From: Streptomyces sp. NBC_01429
GTDB taxonomy: Bacteria > Actinomycetota > Actinomycetes > Streptomycetales > Streptomycetaceae
Direction of reading: 5' to 3'
Assembly: GCF_036231945.1 (NCBI RefSeq)
Contig: NZ_CP109599.1
Coordinates: 2,388,501 to 2,452,500, forward strand
Length of the DNA stretch: 64,000 nucleotides
Part shown: positions 8,419-19,189 of the stretch, piece by piece
Layout of the letters: the number at the start of each line of letters is the position of its first letter
Position numbering within the stretch: position 1 is the first letter of the stretch
Made by a program: the position numbers and the translations under genes
Notes under the pieces: model-generated
Database searches by the model: none
What the model saw: only the letters and a program-made list of their open reading frames with translations
What the model was told of the DNA's origin: nothing

Positions 8419-9156
8419 ATGGAGCAGACACAGACCAGCCACAACGGAGTCGCCGCGACGCCCGGCGCGCAGCGCCGGATTCTCGTCGTCGAGGACGACG
8501 CGACGATCGTGGACGCCATCGCCGCGCGGCTGCGGGCCGAGGGCTTTCTCGTACAGACGGCGGTGGACGGTCCGGCGGCCGTCGACGCCGCCGAGGGGTG
8601 GCAGCCGGACCTGATGGTCCTCGATGTCATGCTGCCGGGCTTCGACGGTCTGGAGGTCTGCCGGCGCGTCCAGGCGACGCGCCCGGTGCCGGTGCTGATG
8701 CTGACGGCGCGGGACGACGAGACCGACATGCTGGTCGGGCTCGGGGTCGGCGCCGACGACTACATGACCAAGCCGTTCTCCATGCGGGAGCTGGCGGCCC
8801 GGGTGCATGTGCTGCTGCGCCGGGTGGAGCGCGCGGCGCTCGCCGCTGTGACGCCGCGCAGCGGCATCCTGCGCCTGGGCGAGCTGGAGATCGACCACGC
8901 GCAGCGCCGGGTGCGGGTGCGCGGCGAGGACGTCCATCTGACACCCACCGAGTTCGACCTGCTGGTCTGCCTGGCGAACACGCCGCGCGCGGTCCTCTCC
9001 AGGGAGCAGCTGCTCGCCGAGGTGTGGGACTGGGCGGACGCCTCGGGCACCCGTACCGTCGACAGCCACATCAAGGCGCTGCGCCGGAAGATCGGTGCGG
9101 AGCGGATCCGTACGGTGCACGGCGTCGGATACGCACTGGAGACGCCCGCTCCATGA
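8419..9156 (+). CDS. OmpR/PhoB-type response regulator
   Basis: A 245-residue DNA-binding regulator. ATG 8419 follows a GGGGCGGG stretch and begins MEQTQTSHNG. The receiver domain (about 20-133) shows the acidic pair (VVEDD), phosphoacceptor Asp69 (LMVLDVMLPG), a conserved Thr (LMLTARDD) and Lys (YMTKPF). The C-terminal winged helix ends with the SHIKALRRKIG recognition segment and VHGVGYALE. Its stop overlaps the kinase start by four bases, so the two are translationally coupled. The pair sits next to kgd as in S. coelicolor. The signal is unknown. Confidence 0.95.
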   Translation: MEQTQTSHNGVAATPGAQRRILVVEDDATIVDAIAARLRAEGFLVQTAVDGPAAVDAAEGWQPDLMVLDVMLPGFDGLEVCRRVQATRPVPVLMLTARDDETDMLVGLGVGADDYMTKPFSMRELAARVHVLLRRVERAALAAVTPRSGILRLGELEIDHAQRRVRVRGEDVHLTPTEFDLLVCLANTPRAVLSREQLLAEVWDWADASGTRTVDSHIKALRRKIGAERIRTVHGVGYALETPAP

Positions 9157-10424
9157 CCCGGCCCGCGTCCGAGCGGCTCCCGCACGACCCGGCCCCGTCC
9201 GCGCGGCCCCACGCCGAGCGGCCCCCGCGCGACGAGCGGGGCGCCGCGGCCCCCCGCTGGGAGGACCGCCGCCGCCAGCGCGCCGGGGCGGCGCCGCGGC
9301 GCGGCGCGCGCTTCGCGGCCCGCCTCGGGGCGCTGCTGGGCCTCGGTCCCGGCACCGCCAGGCTCCGGCTCTCCATCAAGGCCAAGCTCGGCACCCTCGT
9401 CGTCATCTCCGTCCTCATCACCACCGGACTGCTGGTGGTGGCGCTGCGCACGGAGACCGAGCTGCGCTTCATCACGGTCTTCTCGATGATCGCCACGCTG
9501 CTGATCACCCAGTTCGTGGCGCACGGGCTGACCGCGCCGCTGGACGAGATGAGCACGGTCGCCAAGAGCATCTCGCACGGCGACTTCACCCGGCGGGTGA
9601 GCGGCTCCGACCGCCGGGACGAGCTGGGCGACCTCGCCGCGACGATCAACCGCATGGCCGACGACCTGGAGGCCGAGAACCAGCACCGCAAGGCGCTGAT
9701 CGCCAATGTCTCCCACGAGCTGCGCACCCCCATCGCGGCCCTGCGCGCCGTGCTGGAGAACGTGGTCGACGGGGTGACGGCCGCCGATCCCGAGATGATG
9801 CTGACGGCGCTGCGGCAGACCGAGCGGCTCGGCCGGCTGACGGAGACGCTGCTCGACCTGTCCCGGCTGGACAACGGGGTCGTACCGCTGCGCGCGGGCC
9901 GTTTCGAGGTGTGGCCGTATCTGTCCGGGGTGCTCAAGGAGGCCAATCTGGCGGCCTCGCAGCGCCGGCCGGTCTCCGGAGTCTCCGGCTCGGTCAATCA
10001 CACCCGTACAGATGTTCATCTGCATCTGGACGTCTCGCCGCCGGAGCTGACCGCGCACGCGGACGCGGAACGCCTCCACCAGGTCGTCGCCAACCTCATC
10101 GACAACGCGGTCAAGCACAGCCCGCCGCACGGCCGGGTCACCGTGCGCGCCCGGCGCGGCGGCGGCCCGGAGTCGCTGGAGCTGGAGATCCAGGACGAGG
10201 GGCCCGGCATCCCGGAGCAGGAGCGGCACCAGGTCTTCGAGCGGTTCAACCGGGGTACGGCGCCCTCGCCGCACGGTCCGGGCAGCGACGGCGGTACGGG
10301 GCTGGGGCTGGCGATCGCCCGCTGGGCCGTCGATCTGCACGGCGGGAACATCGGTGTGGCCGAATCGGAACGCGGCTGTCTCATCCGGGTCACTCTGCCG
10401 GGAGCACCCCGGCCTCGTGGTTGA
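9153..10424 (+). CDS. Membrane sensor histidine kinase
   Basis: A 423-residue partner of the preceding regulator. A basic, Pro-rich leader of about 70 residues precedes two membrane helices (about 79-97 and 106-124). The loop between them is very short, so there is almost no extracytoplasmic sensor; input probably comes from within the membrane or the cytoplasm. A HAMP domain (about 125-178) leads to the H box (ANVSHELRTP, His188), the N box (VVANLIDNAVKHS), and the G boxes (DEGPGIP and GGTGLGLAI). The insert between dimerisation and ATPase domains (SGVSGSVNHTRTDVHLHL) is polar. Confidence 0.95.
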   Translation: MTRPASERLPHDPAPSARPHAERPPRDERGAAAPRWEDRRRQRAGAAPRRGARFAARLGALLGLGPGTARLRLSIKAKLGTLVVISVLITTGLLVVALRTETELRFITVFSMIATLLITQFVAHGLTAPLDEMSTVAKSISHGDFTRRVSGSDRRDELGDLAATINRMADDLEAENQHRKALIANVSHELRTPIAALRAVLENVVDGVTAADPEMMLTALRQTERLGRLTETLLDLSRLDNGVVPLRAGRFEVWPYLSGVLKEANLAASQRRPVSGVSGSVNHTRTDVHLHLDVSPPELTAHADAERLHQVVANLIDNAVKHSPPHGRVTVRARRGGGPESLELEIQDEGPGIPEQERHQVFERFNRGTAPSPHGPGSDGGTGLGLAIARWAVDLHGGNIGVAESERGCLIRVTLPGAPRPRG

Positions 10425-10703
10425 CGTAGAGTTCGAAGGGTTCGAAGCGAAAACGCACGATCTCCGGGTACGGAGTCGGGGACCGGCGGGGCTACGGGCC
10501 GTGTACCGGCCGTGGCCGGGTCGATTTGTCTTCCCGGCGCAGCGGAACCTGGCTTGTTTCCCGCCAATTCATACGCTGAAACCCGCCGTCCGATGTGACT
10601 TGCACGACGATGGCACGCCCGGTCTGCATGTGTCGGCCCGGTAGGCGTAGCCTTGATTCCCGCTGTCCATCACCTTGTGAAGCGGAAGAGGGCGGTTCAC
10701 GCC
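10425..10703. promoter_or_regulatory. kgd leader region with doubled TTCGAA
   Basis: The gap carries TTGACG at 10421-10426, overlapping the kinase stop, followed by TTCGAA-GGG-TTCGAA (10432-10446), two identical palindromes forming a larger inverted repeat. The remainder shows GC-rich partial hairpins but no clear terminator. It should hold the kgd promoter. Confidence 0.4.
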
Positions 10704-13700
10704 GTGTCGTCTCAGTCCCCCAGTAACGCGAGCATCTCGACCGACGAAGACGGGCAGGGCAAGAACCCTGCCGCGGCCTTCGGAGCCAATGAGTGGCTTG
10801 TCGACGAGATCTACCAGCAGTACCTCCAGGATCCGAATTCGGTCGACCGTGCCTGGTGGGACTTCTTCGCCGACTACAAGCCGGGCACCTCCGGTACGGC
10901 GGAAAAGTCCGGCGACGCGTCCGCAGCCGCGGGGGCTGCGGTACCCACCGCCTCGCCCGCCGCACCGGCCCAGGCACCCGCCGCGCCCGCCGCGAAGCCC
11001 GCCGCCGCCGCTCCGGCGCCGGTACGGGCCGCCGCTCCGGCGCCCGCCCAGGCACCGGCACCGGCCCCGGCCGCCCGGCCCGCGCAGGCGGCCCCGGCGC
11101 AGGCGGCACCGGCACCGGCCGCTCCCGCGCCCGCCGCGAAGCCCGCCGCCGCTCCGGCGCCGGCCAAGGCGAAGCCCGCCGCCAACGGCGGTGCGGCCGC
11201 CGAGGCGCCCGCCGGTCCCGAGTTCCTGACGCTGCGCGGCCCGTCCGCCGCCGTCGCGAAGAACATGAGCGCCTCGCTGGAGGTGCCCACCGCCACGTCG
11301 GTGCGCGCCGTCCCGGTGAAGCTCCTCTTCGACAACCGCATCGTCATCAACAACCACCTGAAGCGTGCGCGGGGCGGCAAGATCTCCTTCACGCACCTCA
11401 TCGGGTACGCGATGGTGCAGGCGATCAAGGCCATGCCGTCGATGAACTACTCCTTCGCGGAGAAGGACGGCAAGCCGACCCTGGTGAAGCCGGAGCACAT
11501 CAACTTCGGTCTCGCCATCGACCTGGTGAAGCCCAACGGCGACCGCCAGCTCGTCGTCGCCGGCATCAAGAAGGCCGAGACGCTCAACTTCTTCGAGTTC
11601 TGGCAGGCGTACGAGGACATCGTCCGACGCGCCCGGGGCAACAAGCTGACGATGGACGACTTCACCGGCGTCACCGTCTCGCTGACCAACCCCGGCGGCC
11701 TGGGCACCGTCCACTCCGTACCGCGGCTGATGCCCGGTCAGTCGGTCATCATGGGCGTCGGCTCGATGGACTACCCGGCCGAGTTCCAGGGCACGTCGCA
11801 GGACACCCTGAACAAGCTGGGCATCTCCAAGGTCATGACGCTGACCTCGACCTACGACCACCGGGTCATCCAGGGCGCCGCCTCGGGCGAGTTCCTGCGG
11901 ATCGTCAGCCAACTGCTGCTCGGCGAGAACGACTTCTACGACGAGATCTTCAAGGCGCTGCGCATCCCCTACGAGCCGGTCCGCTGGCTCAAGGACATCG
12001 ACGCGTCGCACGACGAGGACGTCACGAAGCCCGCCCGGGTCTTCGAGCTGATCCACTCCTACCGGGTGCGCGGCCATGTCATGGCCGACACGGACCCGCT
12101 GGACTACCTCCAGCGCAAGCACCCCGACCTCGACATCACCGAGCACGGGCTCACGCTGTGGGACCTGGAGCGCGAGTTCGCGGTCGGCGGCTTCGCCGGC
12201 AAGTCGATGATGAAGCTGCGCGACATCCTGGGCGTGCTGCGCGACTCGTACTGCCGCACCACCGGCATCGAGTTCATGCACATCCAGGACCCGAAGCAGC
12301 GCAAGTGGCTCCAGGACCGCATCGAGCGCGGCGCGCACGCCAAGCCGGAGCGCGAGGAGCAGCTGCGGATCCTGCGCAGGCTCAACGCGGCCGAGGCGTT
12401 CGAGACGTTCCTCCAGACGAAGTACGTCGGCCAGAAGCGCTTCTCGCTGGAGGGCGGCGAGTCCGTCATCCCGCTGCTCGACGCGGTGATCGACTCCGCC
12501 GCCGAGTCGCGTCTCGACGAGGTCGTCATCGGGATGGCCCACCGCGGCCGACTGAACGTCCTCGCGAACATCGTGGGCAAGTCGTACGCCCAGATCTTCC
12601 GCGAGTTCGAGGGCAACCTCGACCCGAAGTCGATGCACGGCTCCGGCGACGTCAAGTACCACCTGGGCGCCGAGGGCACCTTCACCGGTCTGGACGGCGA
12701 GCAGATCAAGGTCTCGCTGGCCGCGAACCCCTCGCACCTGGAGGCGGTCGACCCGGTCCTGGAGGGCATCGTCCGCTCCAAGCAGGACATCATCAACAAG
12801 GGCGGTACGGACTTCACGGTCCTGCCGCTGGCGCTCCACGGCGACGCGGCCTTCGCGGGCCAGGGCGTCGTCGCCGAGACGCTCAACATGTCGCAGCTGC
12901 GCGGCTACCGCACCGGCGGCACCGTCCACATCGTGATCAACAACCAGGTCGGCTTCACCGCCGCCCCGGAGGCGTCGCGCTCCTCCATGTACGCCACCGA
13001 CGTGGCCCGCATGATCGAGGCGCCGATCATCCATGTGAACGGTGACGACCCGGAGGCCGTCGTCCGCGTCGGACGGCTCGCCTTCGAGTTCCGCCAGACG
13101 TTCAACAAGGACGTCGTGATCGACCTCATCTGCTACCGCCGCCGCGGTCACAACGAGGGCGACAACCCGCAGTTCACCAACCCGCAGATGGTCCGCCTGA
13201 TCGACAAGAAGCGCTCGGTGCGCAAGCTCTACACCGAGTCGCTGATCGGCCGCGGCGACATCACGCTGGAAGAGGCGGAGCAGGCGCTCCAGGACTTCCA
13301 GGGGCAGCTGGAGAAGGTCTTCGCCGAGGTCCGCGAGGCCACCTCGCACGCCGGTCCGACCCATATCCCCGATGTCCAGGCGGAGTTCCCGGTCGCGGTG
13401 ACCACGGCGGTCTCCCAGGAGGTCGTCAAGCGGATCGCCGAGTCGCAGGTCAACATCCCGGACACGGTCACCGTCCACCCGCGTCTGATGCCGCAGATGC
13501 TGCGCCGCGCCTCCTCCGTGGAGGACGGCACGATCGACTGGGGCATGGGCGAGACCCTCGCCATCGGCTCGCTGCTGATGGAGGGCACCCCGGTCCGGCT
13601 CTCCGGCCAGGACACCCGTCGCGGTACGTTCGGCCAGCGCCACGCGGTCCTGGTCGACCAGGGCACCGGCGAGGACTACACCCCGCTCCAGTACCTGACG

Positions 13701-14582
13701 GAGGAGCAGGCCCGGTACAACGTCTACGACTCGCTGCTCAGCGAGTACGCGGCGATGGGCTTCGAGTACGGCTACTCGCTGGCCAGGCCGGACGCGCTGG
13801 TCATGTGGGAGGCGCAGTTCGGTGACTTCGTCAACGGCGCGCAGTCCGTCGTGGACGAGTTCATCTCCTCGGCCGAGCAGAAGTGGGGCCAGACGTCCGG
13901 CGTCACGCTGCTGCTGCCGCACGGCTACGAGGGCCAGGGCCCGGACCACTCGTCCGCGCGTCCCGAGCGCTTCCTCCAGATGTGCGCGCAGAACAACATG
14001 ACGGTCGCCGTGCCGACCCTGCCGTCGAACTACTTCCACCTGCTGCGCTGGCAGGTCCACAACCCGCACCACAAGCCGCTCATCGTCTTCACCCCGAAGT
14101 CGATGCTGCGTCTGAAGGCCGCGGCGTCCACGGCGGAGGAGTTCACCACCGGCGGCTTCCGCCCGGTGATCGGCGACGAGGGCGTGGACCCGAACGCGGT
14201 CCGCAAGGTCGTCTTCTGCACCGGCAAGGTCTACTACGACCTGGACGCCGAGCGGCAGAAGCGCGGCGTCACGGACACCGCGATCCTGCGTCTTGAGCGC
14301 CTGTACCCGCTGCCGGGTACGGAGCTTCAGGCCGAGATCGCCAAGTTCCCGAACGCCGAGAAGTACCTGTGGGCGCAGGAGGAGCCGGCGAACCAGGGTG
14401 CGTGGCCGTTCATCGCGCTCAACCTGATCGACCACCTGGACCTGGCGGTCGGCGCCGACATCCCGCACGGCGAGCGGCTGCGGCGCATCTCGCGCCCGCA
14501 CTCCTCGTCGCCCGCGGTCGGCTCGGCCAAGCGGCACCAGGCGGAGCAGCAGCAGCTGGTCAGCGAGGTCTTCGACGCCTGA
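10704..14582 (+). CDS. kgd: Multifunctional 2-oxoglutarate dehydrogenase/decarboxylase (E2o-E1o fusion)
   Basis: A 1292-residue TCA-cycle enzyme. GTG 10704 after GAAGAGGGCGG gives the expected start [10 protein letters not shown]. The N-terminal [22 protein letters not shown] motif, typical of E1o, is followed by a roughly 90-residue Ala/Pro linker. An E2-type succinyltransferase catalytic domain follows (His386 in [10 protein letters not shown]), then the large thiamine-diphosphate-dependent E1o domain ([29 protein letters not shown], and the pyrophosphate-binding [12 protein letters not shown] region). Actinobacteria use this fusion with AceE-type partners and FHA regulators. It is monocistronic, with a strong terminator. 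Confidence 0.97.
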   Translation: MSSQSPSNASISTDEDGQGKNPAAAFGANEWLVDEIYQQYLQDPNSVDRAWWDFFADYKPGTSGTAEKSGDASAAAGAAVPTASPAAPAQAPAAPAAKPAAAAPAPVRAAAPAPAQAPAPAPAARPAQAAPAQAAPAPAAPAPAAKPAAAPAPAKAKPAANGGAAAEAPAGPEFLTLRGPSAAVAKNMSASLEVPTATSVRAVPVKLLFDNRIVINNHLKRARGGKISFTHLIGYAMVQAIKAMPSMNYSFAEKDGKPTLVKPEHINFGLAIDLVKPNGDRQLVVAGIKKAETLNFFEFWQAYEDIVRRARGNKLTMDDFTGVTVSLTNPGGLGTVHSVPRLMPGQSVIMGVGSMDYPAEFQGTSQDTLNKLGISKVMTLTSTYDHRVIQGAASGEFLRIVSQLLLGENDFYDEIFKALRIPYEPVRWLKDIDASHDEDVTKPARVFELIHSYRVRGHVMADTDPLDYLQRKHPDLDITEHGLTLWDLEREFAVGGFAGKSMMKLRDILGVLRDSYCRTTGIEFMHIQDPKQRKWLQDRIERGAHAKPEREEQLRILRRLNAAEAFETFLQTKYVGQKRFSLEGGESVIPLLDAVIDSAAESRLDEVVIGMAHRGRLNVLANIVGKSYAQIFREFEGNLDPKSMHGSGDVKYHLGAEGTFTGLDGEQIKVSLAANPSHLEAVDPVLEGIVRSKQDIINKGGTDFTVLPLALHGDAAFAGQGVVAETLNMSQLRGYRTGGTVHIVINNQVGFTAAPEASRSSMYATDVARMIEAPIIHVNGDDPEAVVRVGRLAFEFRQTFNKDVVIDLICYRRRGHNEGDNPQFTNPQMVRLIDKKRSVRKLYTESLIGRGDITLEEAEQALQDFQGQLEKVFAEVREATSHAGPTHIPDVQAEFPVAVTTAVSQEVVKRIAESQVNIPDTVTVHPRLMPQMLRRASSVEDGTIDWGMGETLAIGSLLMEGTPVRLSGQDTRRGTFGQRHAVLVDQGTGEDYTPLQYLTEEQARYNVYDSLLSEYAAMGFEYGYSLARPDALVMWEAQFGDFVNGAQSVVDEFISSAEQKWGQTSGVTLLLPHGYEGQGPDHSSARPERFLQMCAQNNMTVAVPTLPSNYFHLLRWQVHNPHHKPLIVFTPKSMLRLKAAASTAEEFTTGGFRPVIGDEGVDPNAVRKVVFCTGKVYYDLDAERQKRGVTDTAILRLERLYPLPGTELQAEIAKFPNAEKYLWAQEEPANQGAWPFIALNLIDHLDLAVGADIPHGERLRRISRPHSSSPAVGSAKRHQAEQQQLVSEVFDA

Positions 14583-14603
14583 CCCGCGTCCGTACGAACC
14601 GTC

Positions 14604-14642
14604 AGGGCCCGGCCCCGCGAGCTGATCGCGGAGCCGGGCCCT
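14604..14642. terminator. Bidirectional terminator between kgd and fxsT
   Basis: An AGGGCCCGGC/GCCGGGCCCT outer stem encloses an inner CCGCGA/TCGCGG stem with a GCTGA loop. It serves the convergent kgd and fxsT genes. Confidence 0.85.
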
Positions 14643-14707
14643 CCGGCGTGCGGTACGTCCCGGACGGCCGACGACCGGGTCAGATGTGACCGGGTCAGAC
14701 AGCCGGG

Positions 14708-17700
14708 TCAGACGATCGGCGGTTCGAAGTCCCAGTACGGGCGGTTGCGGGAGCGGGCCGTGACCGTATGGACATGCTGCGCGCCCAGCGTCGCCACCAG
14801 GTCGTCCAGCGCCTCCCCCTCGACCTTCTCGGCGCGCTGCCGGTCCCGCAGCGCCCGCAGGTCCGCCGCGTGGGCGATCCGGGCGGAGAGCGTCAGCGGG
14901 TGGGTGCGGCCGAGGGTCTCGGTGGCGCGGGCGATGGTGTCGCCGGTCAGCTCGGCGGCGCCCTCCGGGTCGCCCACGAGGTTGCGCAGCGCGGAGGCGT
15001 TGATGGCGCAGCCCAGCGTCCAGGGGTGGCGCTCCCCCACCGCCCGCGCCATGTCGGTCAGGGAGTTCTCCATCTGGACGTGGGCCTGGTCGCGCTCGCC
15101 GACGTTGCGCAGGATCAGCGCGTGGTTGGCGCGGGTGCCCGCGAGGAAGGGGTGGCCCTCGCCGAGCATGTCCAGATAGCCGGAGACGACCTTCTCGCTT
15201 ATCTCCCTGGCCTGGTCGATGTCGCCGTGCTCGCGGGCGAAGCAGCTCTGGGAGGCGGCGAACATCATGGTCAGCGGGTCGTGTTCGCCCAGGACCCGTT
15301 CGCAGCTCTCCAGGACCTGGGTGAACAGCGCGGCCGCCCTGCCGCGTTCGCCCGAACGGTAGTGGCACAGCGCCAGGTTGTGCTCGGCGCGCAGCGTCTG
15401 CGGGTTGTCCCGGCCCATCACGATGCGGTGGACCCGGACGCTCTGCGACTGGAGCGACTCCGCCTCGTTGTAGCGGCCGAGGAGCCGCAGGTCGGTGGCG
15501 TAGTTGATCTCCGAGAAGAGGGTCCAGCTGTGGCGCGGGCGCAGCAGCAGCCGACGGGCCTCCAGGGTGCGCCGGTTGAGGTCGAGGGACTCCTGGTACC
15601 GGCCGAACAGCCGCAGGGTGACGGCCAGGTTGTTCTGCGCGTTGAGGGTGCGGGAGTCCTGTTCGCCGAGGAGTTCGCGGTACGAGGCGACGAGCCGGCC
15701 GGAGATCTCGTACGCCTCGTCGTAGCGGCCGAGGCCGCGCAGGTCGGCGGCGAGTCCGCCCGCCGCGCGCAGGTACTCCAGGTCCTGCGGGCCGCGCTCG
15801 GCGCGCAGATGTTCGGCGGCGGCGCGCTCGATGGCCTCGGTGCCCGCGTAGTCGCCGACGGCGCGCATCAGATTGGCGTAGTGGTAGCTGAGGTCCCAGA
15901 TCCTCGCGTGGGTGTCGCCGAGGAGCCGCCTCCAGGCCGCCATGGCGCGTCTGCCGAGGTTGATGCCGGCCTTGTACTCGCCGGACAGGTACATGTAGCG
16001 CAGACAGTTGAGGACCAGGGCGTGCACCCCGGGGTCGGTGCTCTTGAGGACGTCGGCCCACTTCAGATGCGGGGTGATCTCCGCGTACCGGGGCCACAGC
16101 CGGGTGTCGGTGGGGCGGCCGGGGTCGGCGGCGACCAGGGCGCGGCGGACGACCTCGATGAAGTCCTGGTGGTCCTGGGCGGGCATGTCCTGGTGGACGA
16201 TCTGGTGGACCATGCGGTGCATGTAGAGGGTGTCGCCGGCCGATCCTGTCCCGGTCTCGCCCACCTGGTCCCTGACCTCGCGCTCGCCGACCCCGGCGGC
16301 GCGCACCACCGCGTACTGCCGGAGCTTGTTGATCGCGCGGGTCCAGCGCACCGGGTCGTCGACCAGGCCCCGGAGCTTCTCCGGGAGGGTGTCGGCGGGC
16401 AGGTCGCGCACCAGCCGTACGGGGATGGCGCCCGGCGCGAAGAACGTGCACAGGCGCAGCAGGTCCACGGATTCGGGGACGGTCTCGCGGAGCTTGTTGA
16501 GCAGTATCGACCAGCCGGTCTGGAAGGCGAGCGGGAAGTCTGCGGAGACCCGTACGACGTCCTGGTCGATGCCGCCCCTGAGCAGCTCGATGTACTGGTC
16601 GACGGACATGTCGGAGTCGTTGAGCCAGCCGGCCGTCTGGTCGAGCAGCAGCGGCAGGTCCTCCAGCGCGACGGCGAGCTGCGCCGCCTCCCGGTAGGTG
16701 AGGCGCGGGGCGCGGCGGCGGACGAACGCCACGGACTCCTCGCGGTCGTAGACCGGGACCTCCATCAGGGTGCTGTTGTGCTCGCCCCACTCCGGGTTGC
16801 GGGCGGTGATCAGCACATGGCCCGGTCCGGTCGGCACCAGGTCCCAGATCTGGTCGGGCTCGTCGGCGCCGTCGAGGACCAGCAGCCAGCGGCTGTACGG
16901 GTCGCCCCGGCGCAGCGCGTCGCGGGCGGCGCGCAGCCGTTCGCCGTATTCGACGCCGGTGGACAGGCCCAGCGCCGGGGCGAGTTCGGCGAGCCGCTGG
17001 CGGCAGGTGACGCGCTTGTCGGCGGCGACCCACCACACGACGTCGTACTCGGCGCCGAAGCGGTACACGTACTCGGCGGCGAGCTGGGTCTTGCCCACGC
17101 CCGACATGCCGTGGAGGGTGACCACTCCGGCGCCCCGGCCGGCCTGCTGGAGCCCGTCGTACGCGTCGCCTAGCAGTGCCTCGCGGCCGGTGAAACGGGT
17201 GTTGCGGCGGGGCACGCCGCCCCATACGTCGGGGATGTCGGCCGGGTAGCGCGGTCCGCGCCGGGGGTCGCCGTGCGCGGGCGGCGGTTCGGTGGACAGC
17301 CCGAGGCGGGTGAGCACGCGCCGCTCGGCCTCCGACTCACCGACGGTGGTCAGATCGGCGGCGGCGAAGACGGTGGTGGCGCTGGGCAGCGCGGAGGTGG
17401 TGACGGTGACGGCGGCGAACCGGCCGGGGTCGGCGGCCACCACCTGGCGCAGGGCGGTGTTCCACTCGTCGTGGCTGCGCGGGCCGAGCTGGAAGTACCA
17501 GTCGCTGAGGACGACGAGGACGGGGCCGGGCGCGAGCAGCAGATCGCGCAGGCACTCCTCCAGTGTGATGTCGTCCGGCGGGTCCCACCGCTGGTAGACG
17601 ACCGAGAGGCCGCGCCGCTCCAGGCGGTCCCCGATCCAGGCTGCCCAGGCCCGGTTGAACCCGGCGAAACTGATGGTGACAACCTGCGGCCCGGTGGCTC

Positions 17701-17725
17701 CAACTTGCTTGTGTGCTCCGGGCAT
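14708..17725 (-). CDS. fxsT: FxSxx-COOH system TIR-NTPase-TPR protein FxsT
   Basis: A 1005-residue protein, last in the VMAP-Fxs operon. Residues 13-143 form a TIR-like domain; Glu87 (SHDEWNTAL) is where NAD-cleaving TIR domains carry the catalytic glutamate, though activity is not shown. Residues about 178-420 form an NB-ARC/STAND-type NTPase: Walker A GMSGVGKT at 206-213, Walker B LLVLD at 281-285, the HVLITARN segment, and LEDLPLLLDQ. Residues about 520-985 are tetratricopeptide repeats with the LGEQDSRTL/LGEHDPLTM pattern. This TIR-NTPase-TPR architecture is typical of Streptomyces proteins beside fxsA/fxsB. It probably senses a ligand and oligomerises. Its start lies 78 bases after the HExxH gene. 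Confidence 0.88.
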   Translation of the reverse strand: MPGAHKQVGATGPQVVTISFAGFNRAWAAWIGDRLERRGLSVVYQRWDPPDDITLEECLRDLLLAPGPVLVVLSDWYFQLGPRSHDEWNTALRQVVAADPGRFAAVTVTTSALPSATTVFAAADLTTVGESEAERRVLTRLGLSTEPPPAHGDPRRGPRYPADIPDVWGGVPRRNTRFTGREALLGDAYDGLQQAGRGAGVVTLHGMSGVGKTQLAAEYVYRFGAEYDVVWWVAADKRVTCRQRLAELAPALGLSTGVEYGERLRAARDALRRGDPYSRWLLVLDGADEPDQIWDLVPTGPGHVLITARNPEWGEHNSTLMEVPVYDREESVAFVRRRAPRLTYREAAQLAVALEDLPLLLDQTAGWLNDSDMSVDQYIELLRGGIDQDVVRVSADFPLAFQTGWSILLNKLRETVPESVDLLRLCTFFAPGAIPVRLVRDLPADTLPEKLRGLVDDPVRWTRAINKLRQYAVVRAAGVGEREVRDQVGETGTGSAGDTLYMHRMVHQIVHQDMPAQDHQDFIEVVRRALVAADPGRPTDTRLWPRYAEITPHLKWADVLKSTDPGVHALVLNCLRYMYLSGEYKAGINLGRRAMAAWRRLLGDTHARIWDLSYHYANLMRAVGDYAGTEAIERAAAEHLRAERGPQDLEYLRAAGGLAADLRGLGRYDEAYEISGRLVASYRELLGEQDSRTLNAQNNLAVTLRLFGRYQESLDLNRRTLEARRLLLRPRHSWTLFSEINYATDLRLLGRYNEAESLQSQSVRVHRIVMGRDNPQTLRAEHNLALCHYRSGERGRAAALFTQVLESCERVLGEHDPLTMMFAASQSCFAREHGDIDQAREISEKVVSGYLDMLGEGHPFLAGTRANHALILRNVGERDQAHVQMENSLTDMARAVGERHPWTLGCAINASALRNLVGDPEGAAELTGDTIARATETLGRTHPLTLSARIAHAADLRALRDRQRAEKVEGEALDDLVATLGAQHVHTVTARSRNRPYWDFEPPIV

Positions 17726-17803
17726 TCAACCGTCTCCCTGCGTCGTCATACGCCCTTTTAACATACCCCGCCACCCCATGGAGCGATCCTGTCGCGCGCC
17801 GCT

Positions 17804-19189
17804 TTACGTTCCGTTCCTTTGGCGCCAGATCATCCGTGCCGTGCGCACGTATGCCTCGGCCCTGGCGCGGTGTCCGGCCGGTGGCGGGCTGTCGGCGAGC
17901 CGGTGGTAGACGGCGATCATCTCGTTGACGAGCACGCGTCCCTCGCGGGTCAGGGCGCCGGAGCCGGCGAGTACGGGCAGGACGGCGCCGACCTGTTCGC
18001 GGCAGCGGGCGTGCTCGGCCCAGGCCAGGTCGCGCCGGGAGAGCCGCTCGGCGCCGAGGGCCAGCCGCTGCCAGTAGTCGGCGAGCGCGAGATGGGAGTA
18101 GGCGCCCTGGAGGAGTCCGTCGAAGGGGCGCAGGTCGGAGCGCCAGGGGGCGAAGTGCCGTGGTGTGGCGTCCTCGTGGTGCAGCGGGACGAGGGCGCTG
18201 AGGGCGGCGAGTTTGGTGTGCTGGAGTTCGTGCACGAGGGTCGAGGCGAGGAGGGCGGCGGTGGCGGGCTTGCTGCTGAGGACCGCGCCGAACGCCTCGC
18301 GGCGGGTGGCGCTGCACTGCGCGGGGCCGTCGCCGGAGGGCGCGGAGCCGGGCGGCGGACGCAGCGGTACGAGGCAGCGCAGCAGGGCCGCCGCCTCGGC
18401 GGGGCGGTGTGGGCCGCCGGCCGCCAGCGCGGGCCCGGTCAGCGCCCACAGCCGCGCCCAGGCCGCGCGCTCGGCCGGGTCGGGTCCGGTGGCGGCGGAG
18501 AGCCCGTGCCGCTGGGGGCCGGGGGCCGCGACGCGGTACGGGTCGAGGTCGTCGAGGTGGACGGGCGGCGCGCCGTCCCGCAGCGGCGGCAGGGTGAGCA
18601 CGGGCAGCCAGCGCGGGTCCTCGGAGCGCGGGCCGTCGCCGTCCGCCTCCAGGACGACGGGCGCCGCGCCCGCCTGACGTACCGTCACGCGCGAGTCCGC
18701 CAGGGTGATGTCGAGGGGCGACGATGCTCCCCGGCCGGTGCGCAGCGCGCCCAGGGTGGGCAGGACGAGGGGCCCGGCGGGGGCGGTGAGCCGCGCGCTG
18801 AAGGGCAGCCGGGCCCGGATCGCGGCGGCGGCGGCCAGCGCGCCGAAGTGCGCCAGGTCGGCGGCGAGTTCCGGGGTGGGCGCCGGGGAGGTGAGCCCGC
18901 GCAGACAGCGCTGGGCCCAGGGTCCGGTGAGCGGGTGCAGCAGGACGGTGCGTACGGCGGCGCGGTCGGCGCGGTCGGCCGCCTCCAGCAGCGCCCAGTG
19001 CTCGCGCGGCCCGGCGGCGGCCGCGGTCGGGCGGACGGCGGCCGGGGCGTCGGCCGCCGCGTCGAGCAGGGCGCGCAGCAGGATCAGCCGGCGGGTGTGC
19101 TGGTCGCGTACGAGCAGCCCGAGGGCGTCCGTCCCGCCTTCGGTGCGGCCGAGTTCGCGCAGCGCCCGCTCGGGGACGGCCGGGCTCAC
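17804..19189 (-). CDS. HExxH-motif peptide beta-hydroxylase-like protein of the Fxs system
   Basis: A 461-residue protein starting at GTG 19189, which overlaps the fxsB stop (GTGA). The start is fixed by this coupling, although the frame is open further upstream. Central HELQH at 321-325, followed by HTKLAALSALVPLHHEDATPRHFAPWRSDLRP-type sequence, matches the HEXXH-motif family that accompanies radical SAM RiPP loci. NCBI names that family as alpha-ketoglutarate-dependent peptide beta-hydroxylases. It would act on FxsA after or before crosslinking; this is inferred from context. The N-terminal 300 residues are Ala/Pro-rich without a recognisable motif. In many relatives this domain is fused to FxsB; here it is separate. 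Confidence 0.82.
   Translation of the reverse strand: MSPAVPERALRELGRTEGGTDALGLLVRDQHTRRLILLRALLDAAADAPAAVRPTAAAAGPREHWALLEAADRADRAAVRTVLLHPLTGPWAQRCLRGLTSPAPTPELAADLAHFGALAAAAAIRARLPFSARLTAPAGPLVLPTLGALRTGRGASSPLDITLADSRVTVRQAGAAPVVLEADGDGPRSEDPRWLPVLTLPPLRDGAPPVHLDDLDPYRVAAPGPQRHGLSAATGPDPAERAAWARLWALTGPALAAGGPHRPAEAAALLRCLVPLRPPPGSAPSGDGPAQCSATRREAFGAVLSSKPATAALLASTLVHELQHTKLAALSALVPLHHEDATPRHFAPWRSDLRPFDGLLQGAYSHLALADYWQRLALGAERLSRRDLAWAEHARCREQVGAVLPVLAGSGALTREGRVLVNEMIAVYHRLADSPPPAGHRARAEAYVRTARMIWRQRNGT

Noticed and set aside
10432..10446. TTCGAA elements resembling a tRNA T-loop
   Set aside because: No acceptor stem, D arm or CCA context; they form a short palindromic pair only.
10569..17225. 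Very long minus-strand open frame covering the complement of kgd and part of fxsT
   Set aside because: It is a GC-driven shadow: Arg/Pro/Ala-rich composition, no family motif, and the plus-strand kgd and the true fxsT frame explain the DNA.
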